Of a DNA stretch of 6,888 nucleotides, positions 1 to 5,613 are shown piece by piece. The DNA is from an uncultured Candidatus Planktophila sp. (lineage in GTDB: Bacteria > Actinomycetota > Actinomycetes > Nanopelagicales > Nanopelagicaceae), in the NCBI GenBank assembly GCA_937927965.1, contig CALEZA010000036.1:1-6888 (forward strand), given 5' to 3'. The notes beneath the pieces were generated by a model, which was not told the origin of the DNA, ran no database searches, and saw nothing but the letters and a program-made list of their open reading frames with translations. A program made the position numbers and the translations under genes. The first letter of the stretch is position 1, and each line of letters opens with the position of its first letter.

Positions 1-7
1 ATCTCGC

Positions 8-1276
8 TTAGTAGCGATTGGAATTTCCTGTGATGTCGTATGCAGATTCTGCGTGATAAGTGGTGTCGAGGCCATTGAGCTCATCATCTCGGAATGAGCG
101 GAAACCAATAGTCTTTTGGATCACTGTTGCGATAAGCCATGTTGCTGCAAAAGAGAACGCTGCCACAACCACAATTGCAATCAGTTGGCGATTAAGTTGG
201 GTTGTTCCTCCATTAAAGAAGAGCCCATCTGCGCCTGCAGCATTTGCGGTGATAGTGGCAAAGAGTCCGATTGCAATCATTCCCAAGATTCCACCCACAC
301 CGTGCACGCCAACCACATCGAGTGAGTCGTCATAACCAAACTTATATTTGCGAGTCACAGCCCATGCTGAGACAACACCAGCAATGAGACCTAGTACAAG
401 TGCACCTAGAGGATTGAGATATCCGCATGCAGGTGTGATTGCCACAGCTCCTGCAACAGCTCCTGATGCAACACCAAGAGTTGTTGCCTTTCCATCACGA
501 TACTTTTCAAATGCAATCCAAGACATGGCAGCTGCAGCTGTTGCAATCTGTGTGTTGATCATCGCCGTGGCGGCAAGGTGACCTGCAGAGAGAGCAGAAC
601 CTGCGTTAAAACCGAACCAGCCAAACCAGAGCATGCCTGCTCCAAGAAGTACGAGTGGCATATTGTGTGGGCGCATTGGATCTTTCTTAAATCCATCGCG
701 CTTTCCAAGAACTAGCGCCAGTGCTAGAGCAGCAGCGCCTGAGTTGATCTCAACGACAAGTCCGCCTGCAAAATCCAAGGCCTTTAACTTATCGATAATC
801 CATCCACCGTTGCCTCCTTGAGCAGCAAAAGCCCAGTGGCAGATTGGAAGATAAACGAGTGTGATCCACACGCCAACAAAGATTGCCCATGAACCAAACT
901 TGGCGCGATCTGCAATTGCGCCAGAGAGAAGTGCCACTGTGATGATGGCGAAGGTGAGTTGGAACATTGCAAATGCAAGAGTGGGAATCTGGTGGCCTTC
1001 GGCGCCCACGACTTGATCGAGTGTGCCACTTAATCCAAGATGATCAAGGCCACCAATAAGGCCGTTCTGTGATGTGCCGAATGCAAGTGAGTAACCATAG
1101 AGAACCCAGATAATGGTGGTGATTCCCATTGCGGTAAATGACATCATCATCATGTTCAGAGCTGATTTGGCTCGCACCATGCCGCCGTAGAAGATAGCCA
1201 GGGCTGGTGTCATAAAGAGAACGAGAGCGCCGCTGGCCAATACCCAGGCAGTATCACCGGTGTTTACTAAATCCAT
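8..1276 (-). CDS. amt: Ammonium transporter, Amt/Mep/Rh family
   Basis: Integral membrane channel-like carrier that brings ammonium into the cell as a trimer. The 422-residue protein has the family's normal length and about 11 hydrophobic segments. Visible landmarks, compared from memory with E. coli AmtB, are YGGMVRAK near 30-37, the external-gate Phe F109, D168 in DFAGG, GWFGFNAGS at 219-227, and H325 in GVHGVGG, the second pore histidine. The residue matching the first twin-His histidine (AmtB H168) is glutamate, E176, as in fungal Mep1/Mep3; F150 sits where AmtB has W148. The C-terminal tail ends in the usual GLD...H.ESAYD motif, the part that PII (GlnK) proteins contact. The start at 1276 is supported by GGAGA at 1282-1286, seven bases upstream. 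A weak -10-like TACTTT lies at 1299-1304. Any glnK partner would be beyond the left edge. Confidence 0.97.
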   Translation of the reverse strand: MDLVNTGDTAWVLASGALVLFMTPALAIFYGGMVRAKSALNMMMMSFTAMGITTIIWVLYGYSLAFGTSQNGLIGGLDHLGLSGTLDQVVGAEGHQIPTLAFAMFQLTFAIITVALLSGAIADRAKFGSWAIFVGVWITLVYLPICHWAFAAQGGNGGWIIDKLKALDFAGGLVVEINSGAAALALALVLGKRDGFKKDPMRPHNMPLVLLGAGMLWFGWFGFNAGSALSAGHLAATAMINTQIATAAAAMSWIAFEKYRDGKATTLGVASGAVAGAVAITPACGYLNPLGALVLGLIAGVVSAWAVTRKYKFGYDDSLDVVGVHGVGGILGMIAIGLFATITANAAGADGLFFNGGTTQLNRQLIAIVVVAAFSFAATWLIATVIQKTIGFRSFRDDELNGLDTTYHAESAYDITGNSNRY

Positions 1277-1326
1277 AAGTTTCTCCGTAACTTATTAGAA
1301 AGTACTTCGTGCCGCTTACTTACTTC

Positions 1327-1812
1327 TTACTTAGTTGCCTGATAGCGATCGTATGAAGCCTGGATTTCAGCTTCAGCTGCATCGTGGCCGACCCAATCTC
1401 CGCCAATTACTTCCTTGCCTGGCTCAAGAGTCTTATAGACCTCAAAGAAGTGCTTGATTTCATCGAGCTCATAGACGGGTAGATCGCCAATATCTTTGAT
1501 TCCAGATTTGCGAATATCTCCTGCTGCAACGCAGAGAAGTTTGTCATCTCCGCCCTTCTCATCTGTCATGCGAAGCATCGCCACAGCGCGAGCTGAGACC
1601 ACACAACCTGGGAAAGTTGGCTCATCGAGCATGACGAGAGCATCGAGTGGATCTCCATCGAGTGAGAGGGTGTTCTTCACAAAGCCATAGTCATGGGGGA
1701 AGCGAGTTGCGGTGAAGAGCATGCGATCAAGGCGGACCTCATGGGTCTCATGGTTGATCTCATACTTATTGCGAGAGCCTGCTGGAATTTCAACAACGAC
1801 ATCGAAGATCAT
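1327..1812 (-). CDS. ppa: Soluble inorganic pyrophosphatase, family I
   Basis: Cytosolic Mg-dependent enzyme that hydrolyses pyrophosphate to two phosphates, pulling nucleic-acid and activation reactions forward. At 161 residues it is the short bacterial family I form. The family signature DGDPLD is at residues 52-57, with metal-binding aspartates D52, D54 and D57, and a second pair D84 and D89 in [12 protein letters not shown] (27-30), FPHDYGF (38-44), IKHFFEVYK (119-127) and LEPGK (129-133) are all typical, and the sequence closely resembles the mycobacterial enzyme. H21 matches the extra active-site histidine of the M. tuberculosis enzyme; the second one (H86 there) is K86 here. The start at 1812 is backed by GGGAAGGA at 1819-1826. 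It lies 37 bases after tRNA-His on the same strand and 50 bases before amt. The stop codon sits in a 7-base tandem repeat. Confidence 0.97.
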   Translation of the reverse strand: MIFDVVVEIPAGSRNKYEINHETHEVRLDRMLFTATRFPHDYGFVKNTLSLDGDPLDALVMLDEPTFPGCVVSARAVAMLRMTDEKGGDDKLLCVAAGDIRKSGIKDIGDLPVYELDEIKHFFEVYKTLEPGKEVIGGDWVGHDAAEAEIQASYDRYQATK

Positions 1813-1818
1813 GGATGA

Positions 1819-1826
1819 TCCTTCCC
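1819..1826 (-). promoter_or_regulatory. Ribosome binding site of ppa
   Basis: The minus strand reads GGGAAGGA, with the AAGGA core about six bases before the ATG at 1812. It fixes the start of the pyrophosphatase and lies entirely between the tRNA-His 3' end and ppa. Confidence 0.8.
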
Positions 1827-1837
1827 ATTAATGGTGC

Positions 1838-1846
1838 AAGGGTAAT
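1838..1846 (-). promoter_or_regulatory. Possible -10 element for ppa (ATTACCCTT)
   Basis: The minus strand reads ATTACCCTT just after the tRNA-His CCA end. TACCCT (1839-1844) fits a TANNNT -10 hexamer, and a start about seven bases on would leave a leader of roughly 20 bases holding the ribosome binding site. The same nine bases occur in front of orn at 2561-2569. No -35 is recognisable; it would have to fall in the T-arm of the tRNA gene. ppa may instead be read from transcripts entering through the tRNA. Confidence 0.35.
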
Positions 1847-1849
1847 ACT

Positions 1850-1926
1850 TGGGGTGAACGACGGGGCTCGAACCCGCGACATCTCGGACCACAACCGAGT
1901 GCTCTACCAGCTGAGCTACGCCCACC
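1850..1926 (-). tRNA. tRNA-His (anticodon GTG)
   Basis: The minus strand folds as a complete cloverleaf. The acceptor stem is GTGGGCG with CGTTCAC; the anticodon stem is CTCGG/CCGAG around the loop TTGTGGT, with anticodon GTG at 1890-1892; the T-arm is GCGGG-TTCGAGC-CCCGT. The histidine identity elements are both present: an extra G at position -1 (1926) facing the discriminator C73 (1853). The 3' CCA is encoded (1850-1852). It sits between orn and ppa on the same strand, so it may be excised from a longer transcript. Confidence 0.97.
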
Positions 1927-1945
1927 ATGTGCTGTGCAGGGCGCT

Positions 1946-1951
1946 ACTTTA
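1946..1951 (-). promoter_or_regulatory. Possible -10 hexamer for tRNA-His
   Basis: The minus strand reads TAAAGT, matching TANNNT, 19 bases before the first base of the tRNA, which would give a leader of about 13 bases to be removed by RNase P. The matching -35 region (near 1970-1975, TTATCG) is poor. Read-through from orn is an equally reasonable source of the transcript. Confidence 0.3.
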
Positions 1952-1996
1952 CCCGCCGCATGGCCATTTCGATAAATTGGTTAATCAGAGAGGTAT

Positions 1997-2554
1997 TTAT
2001 GCGCTTGGGCCAGTAAATACTGCGCTGCGGTAGTAGGCCAATTCAGCGATGGAGTCCTTGATATCTCCCAACGCTCTGTGATTGCCAGTCTTTTCAGGGG
2101 CAGCAAAGTAACTCTTGGGATACCAGCGTCGTGTGAGCTCTTTAATGGTGGAGACATCGATGGTGCGATAGTGAAGGAAGTCGGCGAGATCTTTCATATC
2201 ACGGGCGATAAAGCCGCGATCGACGCTGACTGAATTTCCTGCAAGGGGAGACTTGCCAGCAACAACTCCTGCAGATTCCAGATATTCCAGGATCTGGCTC
2301 TGAGCCTTCTCAATAGTGGTGCCATGAGGGATCTCAGTGATGAGCCCTGAGTCGGTATGCATCTGACGAACAAAGTCATTCATCCCTTCTAACTGCCCCT
2401 CAGTCGCGTGGATTACAAGATCCACGCCCTCACCAATCACATTGAGCTCAGAGTCGGTCACAAGGACGGCAATCTCCACTAGGGCATCGGTAGCCAGGTT
2501 CAAACCTGTCATTTCGCAGTCAATCCAGACGAGGTGGGGGAGTTCAGGAGCCAT
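1997..2554 (-). CDS. orn: Oligoribonuclease (3'-to-5' nanoRNA exonuclease)
   Basis: Cytosolic DEDDh exonuclease that degrades very short RNAs, down to dinucleotides such as pGpG, to mononucleotides. The 185-residue protein has the normal length. The catalytic residues are all visible: D12 and E14 in WIDCEMTGL, D112 in VDRGFIARDM, H159 in NHRALGDI, and D164. The N-terminus LVWIDCEMTGL is almost diagnostic. No Shine-Dalgarno sequence precedes the ATG at 2554; instead TACCCT (2562-2567) ends seven bases before it, the geometry of a leaderless transcript. It is divergent from pstC, sharing a region of about 100 bases, and its 3' end is 70 bases from tRNA-His. From memory, orn next to tRNA-His recurs in actinobacteria, so this neighbourhood looks inherited rather than acquired. 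Confidence 0.97.
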   Translation of the reverse strand: MAPELPHLVWIDCEMTGLNLATDALVEIAVLVTDSELNVIGEGVDLVIHATEGQLEGMNDFVRQMHTDSGLITEIPHGTTIEKAQSQILEYLESAGVVAGKSPLAGNSVSVDRGFIARDMKDLADFLHYRTIDVSTIKELTRRWYPKSYFAAPEKTGNHRALGDIKDSIAELAYYRSAVFTGPSA

Positions 2555-2560
2555 GGGCGT

Positions 2561-2569
2561 AAGGGTAAT
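2561..2569 (-). promoter_or_regulatory. Probable -10 of orn, leaderless arrangement
   Basis: The minus strand reads ATTACCCTT; the hexamer TACCCT (2562-2567) is followed by seven bases and then the orn ATG. With the usual -10 to start distance, transcription would begin at or next to the ATG, which explains the missing ribosome binding site. A -35 at 17-base spacing would lie at 2585-2590 (GACTGA), a poor match that overlaps the first unit of the pst PHO box. Confidence 0.45.
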
Positions 2570-2582
2570 GGGTGGGAAGACA

Positions 2583-2615
2583 TTTCAGTCCCCGTTCACC
2601 TTCCGTTAACCAACT
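2583..2615 (+). promoter_or_regulatory. PHO box (PhoP-type direct repeats) upstream of pstC
   Basis: Three contiguous 11-base units in register: TTTCAGTCCCC (2583), GTTCACCTTCC (2594) and GTTAACCAACT (2605). The second and third fit the GTTCACC-type direct-repeat unit bound by PhoP in streptomycetes and corynebacteria; the first is degenerate. The site lies 40 bases before the preferred pstC start, where activation of a phosphate-uptake operon by the PhoP response regulator under starvation would be expected. No convincing -10 follows; TATCTC at 2615-2620 is the nearest candidate. PhoP itself is not in the window. Confidence 0.7.
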
Positions 2616-2655
2616 ATCTCTTCATTTTCACGCAGAACAGTGAAAGATGCGGGGC

Positions 2656-3627
2656 ATGTCCGTCATTCCAGCTCCTCGTGAAATCACGACCGAGCCTCGC
2701 AAATCTGACCGCATCTTCAGGCGCGTTGTCACGGTAGGCGGACTTTCATCTCTAGCTATCTTGAGTTTGATCACCATCTTCTTGGGTTATCGCGGCTTTG
2801 AAGTTCTTCGCCAAGAAGGATTTGGATTTATTACTTCATCAGATTGGTCAATCACAACAGATGATGCAGGCAATGTTGTTGAGAGCCAATTTGGTCTTGC
2901 TGCAATGTTGGTGGGAACAATCCTCTGTGCGATTATCGCAGTGACAATCGCTCTTCCCATCTCGATTGCATCTGCACTCTTTCTTAACTTTTACTCACCA
3001 CAGTGGCTGAAGAGAATTTTGATTGCAGTCGTTGACATGATGGCTGCGTTCCCATCAATCCTCTTTGGTATCTGGGGCTTCTTAGTATTGATGCCGAGCG
3101 CTGAGTATTGGGCCAAGTTGATTCATCACTACCTTGGTTTTATTCCGCTCTTTGATTTAGCTCCGTATGTAGTCACGCGCTCCCCATTTGTTGCAGGCGT
3201 TGTCCTTGCAATCATGATTATTCCGATTATTACTTCAGTATCTCGTGAGGTCTTCTCACAGACTCCACTTGATCGTATTCAAGCTGCATATGCCCTCGGT
3301 GCAACACGCTGGGGAATGATTAAAGCTGTAGTTCTTCCATATGGTCGAAGTGGTGTTATTGGTGGCGCAATGCTTGGATTAGGCCGCGCTATGGGTGAGA
3401 CTGTTGCAGTCTTTACAGTCCTTAACATCGTCTTCCAGATCAACTGGCATGTGTTGCTGGGTGTTGGCGGCAATGTGGCATCTCTGATTATCTTGAAGTT
3501 TGGCGATGCAAGCCCATATGAGATTAAGGCTCTGATGGCAGCAGGTCTTGTTCTCTTTATCCTCACACTTGGAGTCAATGCAATTGCAGATGTGATTGTG
3601 AAGAAGACTGGAAAGTCAGGGCGATGA
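2656..3627 (+). CDS. pstC: Phosphate ABC transporter permease PstC
   Basis: One of the two membrane subunits forming the phosphate channel of the Pst importer. From the ATG at 2656 it has 323 residues, a normal length. There are six membrane segments, near residues 25-44, 80-105, 123-147, 177-195, 232-256 and 294-315, with an extracellular loop between the first two. The EAA-type loop that docks on PstB is AAYALGATRWGMIKAVVLP at 210-228, followed by the conserved GRAMGETVAV (243-252). The start is uncertain: an in-frame ATG at 2647 would add Met-Arg-Gly, but its only purine stretch, GAAAG, touches it directly, whereas that stretch lies nine bases before 2656. It heads the pst operon behind a PHO box and overlaps pstA by four bases. 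Confidence 0.95.
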   Translation: MSVIPAPREITTEPRKSDRIFRRVVTVGGLSSLAILSLITIFLGYRGFEVLRQEGFGFITSSDWSITTDDAGNVVESQFGLAAMLVGTILCAIIAVTIALPISIASALFLNFYSPQWLKRILIAVVDMMAAFPSILFGIWGFLVLMPSAEYWAKLIHHYLGFIPLFDLAPYVVTRSPFVAGVVLAIMIIPIITSVSREVFSQTPLDRIQAAYALGATRWGMIKAVVLPYGRSGVIGGAMLGLGRAMGETVAVFTVLNIVFQINWHVLLGVGGNVASLIILKFGDASPYEIKALMAAGLVLFILTLGVNAIADVIVKKTGKSGR

Positions 3628-4664
3628 GCAGCGTCAAGCCAACAAAGCCATGGGTGGCATCACCTCGAGATCGCTTCCGTGATGGATTGATCTTTGTCGG
3701 AGCACTAGCTGCCTCATTTGCAATCGTTGAAGCTACAGCTCTCAAAGGAAAACTCGCATACTTCTTCACATTCTTTATCATCCTCACTATCGCAAATGGG
3801 GTAAGTGGTCTTCTTCGCTATGGATTACCTGCAGCAAAGGATGCAGCTCTGAAAACTCTTGTTGGTCTTGGAGCACTTCTGACTGTGATGCCGATTGCAA
3901 GTATCTTGGCAACGGTTATCAGCAAGGGCTATAAGGGAATCCAACTCAATCTCTTCACGCAAGATATGTCGATGGCAACACCAACAGATCCATTGACCAA
4001 TGGTGGAATTCTGCACGCAGTCACTGGAACTCTCACCCTTGTTGCACTCTCTTTGGTGATGTCTGTGCCACTGGGCATTCTCACAGCTCTATACCTCACT
4101 GAGATTCGTGGAAAGTTCACCAAGCCAATTAAATTCTTGGTGCAGGCAATGTCAGGTGTTCCTTCAATTGTTGCTGGCTTGTTTATTCTTTCTGCTGTTC
4201 TCTATCCCATCACTAAGGGGTATTCGGGATTTATGGGAGCACTCGCTCTGACTATCCTGATGATTCCAACTGTTGCCCGCACATCTGAAGAAGTGCTGAA
4301 TTTGATTCCACAAGATCTGCGCGAGGCAGGAACTGCTCTCGGTGGAACTCAATGGCGCACGGTGGCGATGATCGTTCTCCCAGCAGCTCGAAGCGGCCTA
4401 ATCACAGCGATGATTCTTGGTGTGGCTCGCATTGCAGGTGAGACAGCGCCACTACTTCTTCTCACAGGTGGCGGCGACAAGGTCAATCCAAACGCCTTTA
4501 ACGGACCTATGGGATCTCTTCCTTACTACATCTGGAAATCCTTTAATGCAGGATCTCCAGAGGCAATTACTCGTGCATGGGCAGGTCTATTAGTTCTTGT
4601 AGTGCTCATTCTTATTCTCTTCACAACAGCTCGTTACTTAGGTACTAGAAAGGTCTCACGATGA
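3624..4664 (+). CDS. pstA: Phosphate ABC transporter permease PstA, N-terminally extended
   Basis: Second membrane subunit of the Pst phosphate importer, paired with PstC and driven by PstB. The conserved core runs from about residue 78, with membrane segments near 78-98, 130-158, 172-197, 203-222, 255-280 and 317-337. The EAA loop is [21 protein letters not shown] (233-253), followed by [13 protein letters not shown] (268-280). At 346 residues it is longer than the usual 280-310 because of two additional hydrophobic segments near 21-40 and 45-66, ahead of the normal first helix. The start ATG overlaps the pstC stop as ATGA, with GGAAAG eight bases upstream, so the extension is well supported. 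It also overlaps pstB by four bases, indicating translational coupling. Confidence 0.95.
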   Translation: MSSVKPTKPWVASPRDRFRDGLIFVGALAASFAIVEATALKGKLAYFFTFFIILTIANGVSGLLRYGLPAAKDAALKTLVGLGALLTVMPIASILATVISKGYKGIQLNLFTQDMSMATPTDPLTNGGILHAVTGTLTLVALSLVMSVPLGILTALYLTEIRGKFTKPIKFLVQAMSGVPSIVAGLFILSAVLYPITKGYSGFMGALALTILMIPTVARTSEEVLNLIPQDLREAGTALGGTQWRTVAMIVLPAARSGLITAMILGVARIAGETAPLLLLTGGGDKVNPNAFNGPMGSLPYYIWKSFNAGSPEAITRAWAGLLVLVVLILILFTTARYLGTRKVSR

Positions 4665-5488
4665 CTTCACTCTCCGATGTGGCTAACTCAATGGCGCCAC
4701 GAGTTCCAGGAACTCGCGCACTCGGCACAGGTCTTGAGGCTCGCGGTATTCACGCATGGTTTGGTAAGCACCATGCGCTAGAGAACATCTCCCTCGACTT
4801 TGCACCAGGAACTGTGACCGCTCTTATCGGTCCATCAGGATGCGGTAAGTCAACATTTATTCGCACACTCAACCGCATGCATGAGTTCATTCCATCTGCT
4901 GCAATGGCAGGAGAGGTGCTACTCGATGGCAAGGATGTCTATGCCCCTGGCACAGATGTCACAAAGATTCGTCTTCAGATTGGTATGGTCTTTCAGAAGC
5001 CAAACCCATTCCCATCTATGACAATCGGTGAGAATGTGCTCTCAGGACTCAAGCTTGCACAGCTCAAAGTTGATAATAAGGATGATCTCCTTGAAGAGTG
5101 TTTAGAGCGTGCTGGTCTCTGGAAAGAAGTGAAGGATCGCCTAGGTGCACACGGTGGATCACTTTCAGGTGGGCAGCAGCAGAGACTCTGCATTGCTCGC
5201 GCATTAGCTGTGAAGCCTCAAGTTCTCTTGATGGATGAGCCATGTTCTGCCCTTGATCCAGGATCAACTCTGCGCATTGAAGAGACGATTCGCCAGCTCT
5301 CTGAAACTATGACCATTGTTATCGTCACACACAATATGCAGCAGGCTGCGCGAGTCTCTGACTACACAGCCTTCTTCCTCTCTGATGGGGGACCTGGCCA
5401 GATGGTGGAAGTTGCACCGACTGCTGAAATCTTCGCTCGTCCAAAGGATAAGCGCACTGAAGATTATGTGACTGGGCGTTTCGGCTAA
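4661..5488 (+). CDS. pstB: Phosphate ABC transporter ATP-binding protein PstB
   Basis: Cytoplasmic ATPase subunit, acting as a dimer, that powers phosphate import through PstC-PstA. All ABC motifs are intact in the 275 residues: Walker [10 protein letters not shown] (57-65), Q-loop Q112 in [10 protein letters not shown], signature [15 protein letters not shown] (168-182), Walker B VLLMDEP (188-194) with catalytic E193, D-loop SALDP, and H-loop H224 in IVTHNMQQA. The stretch [15 protein letters not shown] (here [16 protein letters not shown]) and NRM after Walker A are PstB hallmarks that separate it from other ABC ATPases. The first 25 residues are an extra, probably flexible leader. The start is fixed by the ATGA overlap with pstA. 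No phoU follows it; pstS does, after 125 bases. Confidence 0.97.
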   Translation: MTSLSDVANSMAPRVPGTRALGTGLEARGIHAWFGKHHALENISLDFAPGTVTALIGPSGCGKSTFIRTLNRMHEFIPSAAMAGEVLLDGKDVYAPGTDVTKIRLQIGMVFQKPNPFPSMTIGENVLSGLKLAQLKVDNKDDLLEECLERAGLWKEVKDRLGAHGGSLSGGQQQRLCIARALAVKPQVLLMDEPCSALDPGSTLRIEETIRQLSETMTIVIVTHNMQQAARVSDYTAFFLSDGGPGQMVEVAPTAEIFARPKDKRTEDYVTGRFG

Positions 5489-5496
5489 GTCGTTTC

Positions 5497-5518
5497 GTCT
5501 ACCAATTGTTCACCTAAC
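5497..5518 (+). promoter_or_regulatory. Second PHO box, upstream of pstS
   Basis: Two adjacent 11-base units, GTCTACCAATT (5497) and GTTCACCTAAC (5508), match the direct-repeat PHO pattern at five and seven of the seven core positions. A third unit in register, TGTCAGGTGGA (5519), is poor. The site starts nine bases after the pstB stop and about 95 bases before pstS, consistent with an internal PhoP-controlled promoter. TAACTT at 5568-5573 is a possible -10, but it is too far from the box for the box to overlap its -35 region. Confidence 0.6.
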
Positions 5519-5529
5519 TGTCAGGTGGA
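5509..5529 (+). other. Hairpin-forming dyad between pstB and pstS
   Basis: TTCACCT and AGGTGGA can pair (seven pairs, one G-U) around the loop AACTGTC. The right arm is followed by GTTTGCC, not a clear U-run, so it is at best a weak terminator or a processing or stability element setting the ratio of PstS to the membrane subunits. It overlaps the second PHO box, so the pairing could be a by-product of that site. Confidence 0.35.
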
Positions 5530-5601
5530 GTTTGCCTCAAAAGGTGCTCAGATTTACCGCTGCTGCCTAACTTATCCCTTGAAAGAATATCCAATTCTAA
5601 T

Positions 5602-5607
5602 AAGGGG
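5602..5607 (+). promoter_or_regulatory. Ribosome binding site of pstS
   Basis: AAGGGG lies six bases before the ATG at 5614. It is the cleanest plus-strand ribosome binding site in the window, in keeping with the high output expected for a binding protein. Confidence 0.8.
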
Positions 5608-5613
5608 AAATAC

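Noticed and set aside
116..325. Plus-strand open frame encoding a cysteine- and histidine-rich peptide that looks metal-binding
   Set aside because: It is fully antisense to the well-conserved C-terminal part of amt, has no ribosome binding site, and its Cys richness comes from reading Ala/Ser/Gln-rich codons in reverse.
1277..1292. GlnR-like nitrogen control site upstream of amt (minus strand GTTAC followed by GAAAC)
   Set aside because: The half-sites are separated by three bases rather than the six expected of a GlnR box, and they overlap the ribosome binding site.
1851..1859. GTTCACC on the minus strand, resembling a PHO unit
   Set aside because: It is the 3' acceptor strand and discriminator of tRNA-His, with no second unit 11 bases away.
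1815..2033. Plus-strand 72-codon open frame between ppa and orn
   Set aside because: It reads antisense through the tRNA-His gene and into the 3' end of orn; the peptide pattern is the typical translation of an antisense tRNA.
3279..3578. Minus-strand 99-codon open frame inside pstC
   Set aside because: It is a shadow of the conserved pstC coding sequence, with no start signal and no recognisable protein features.
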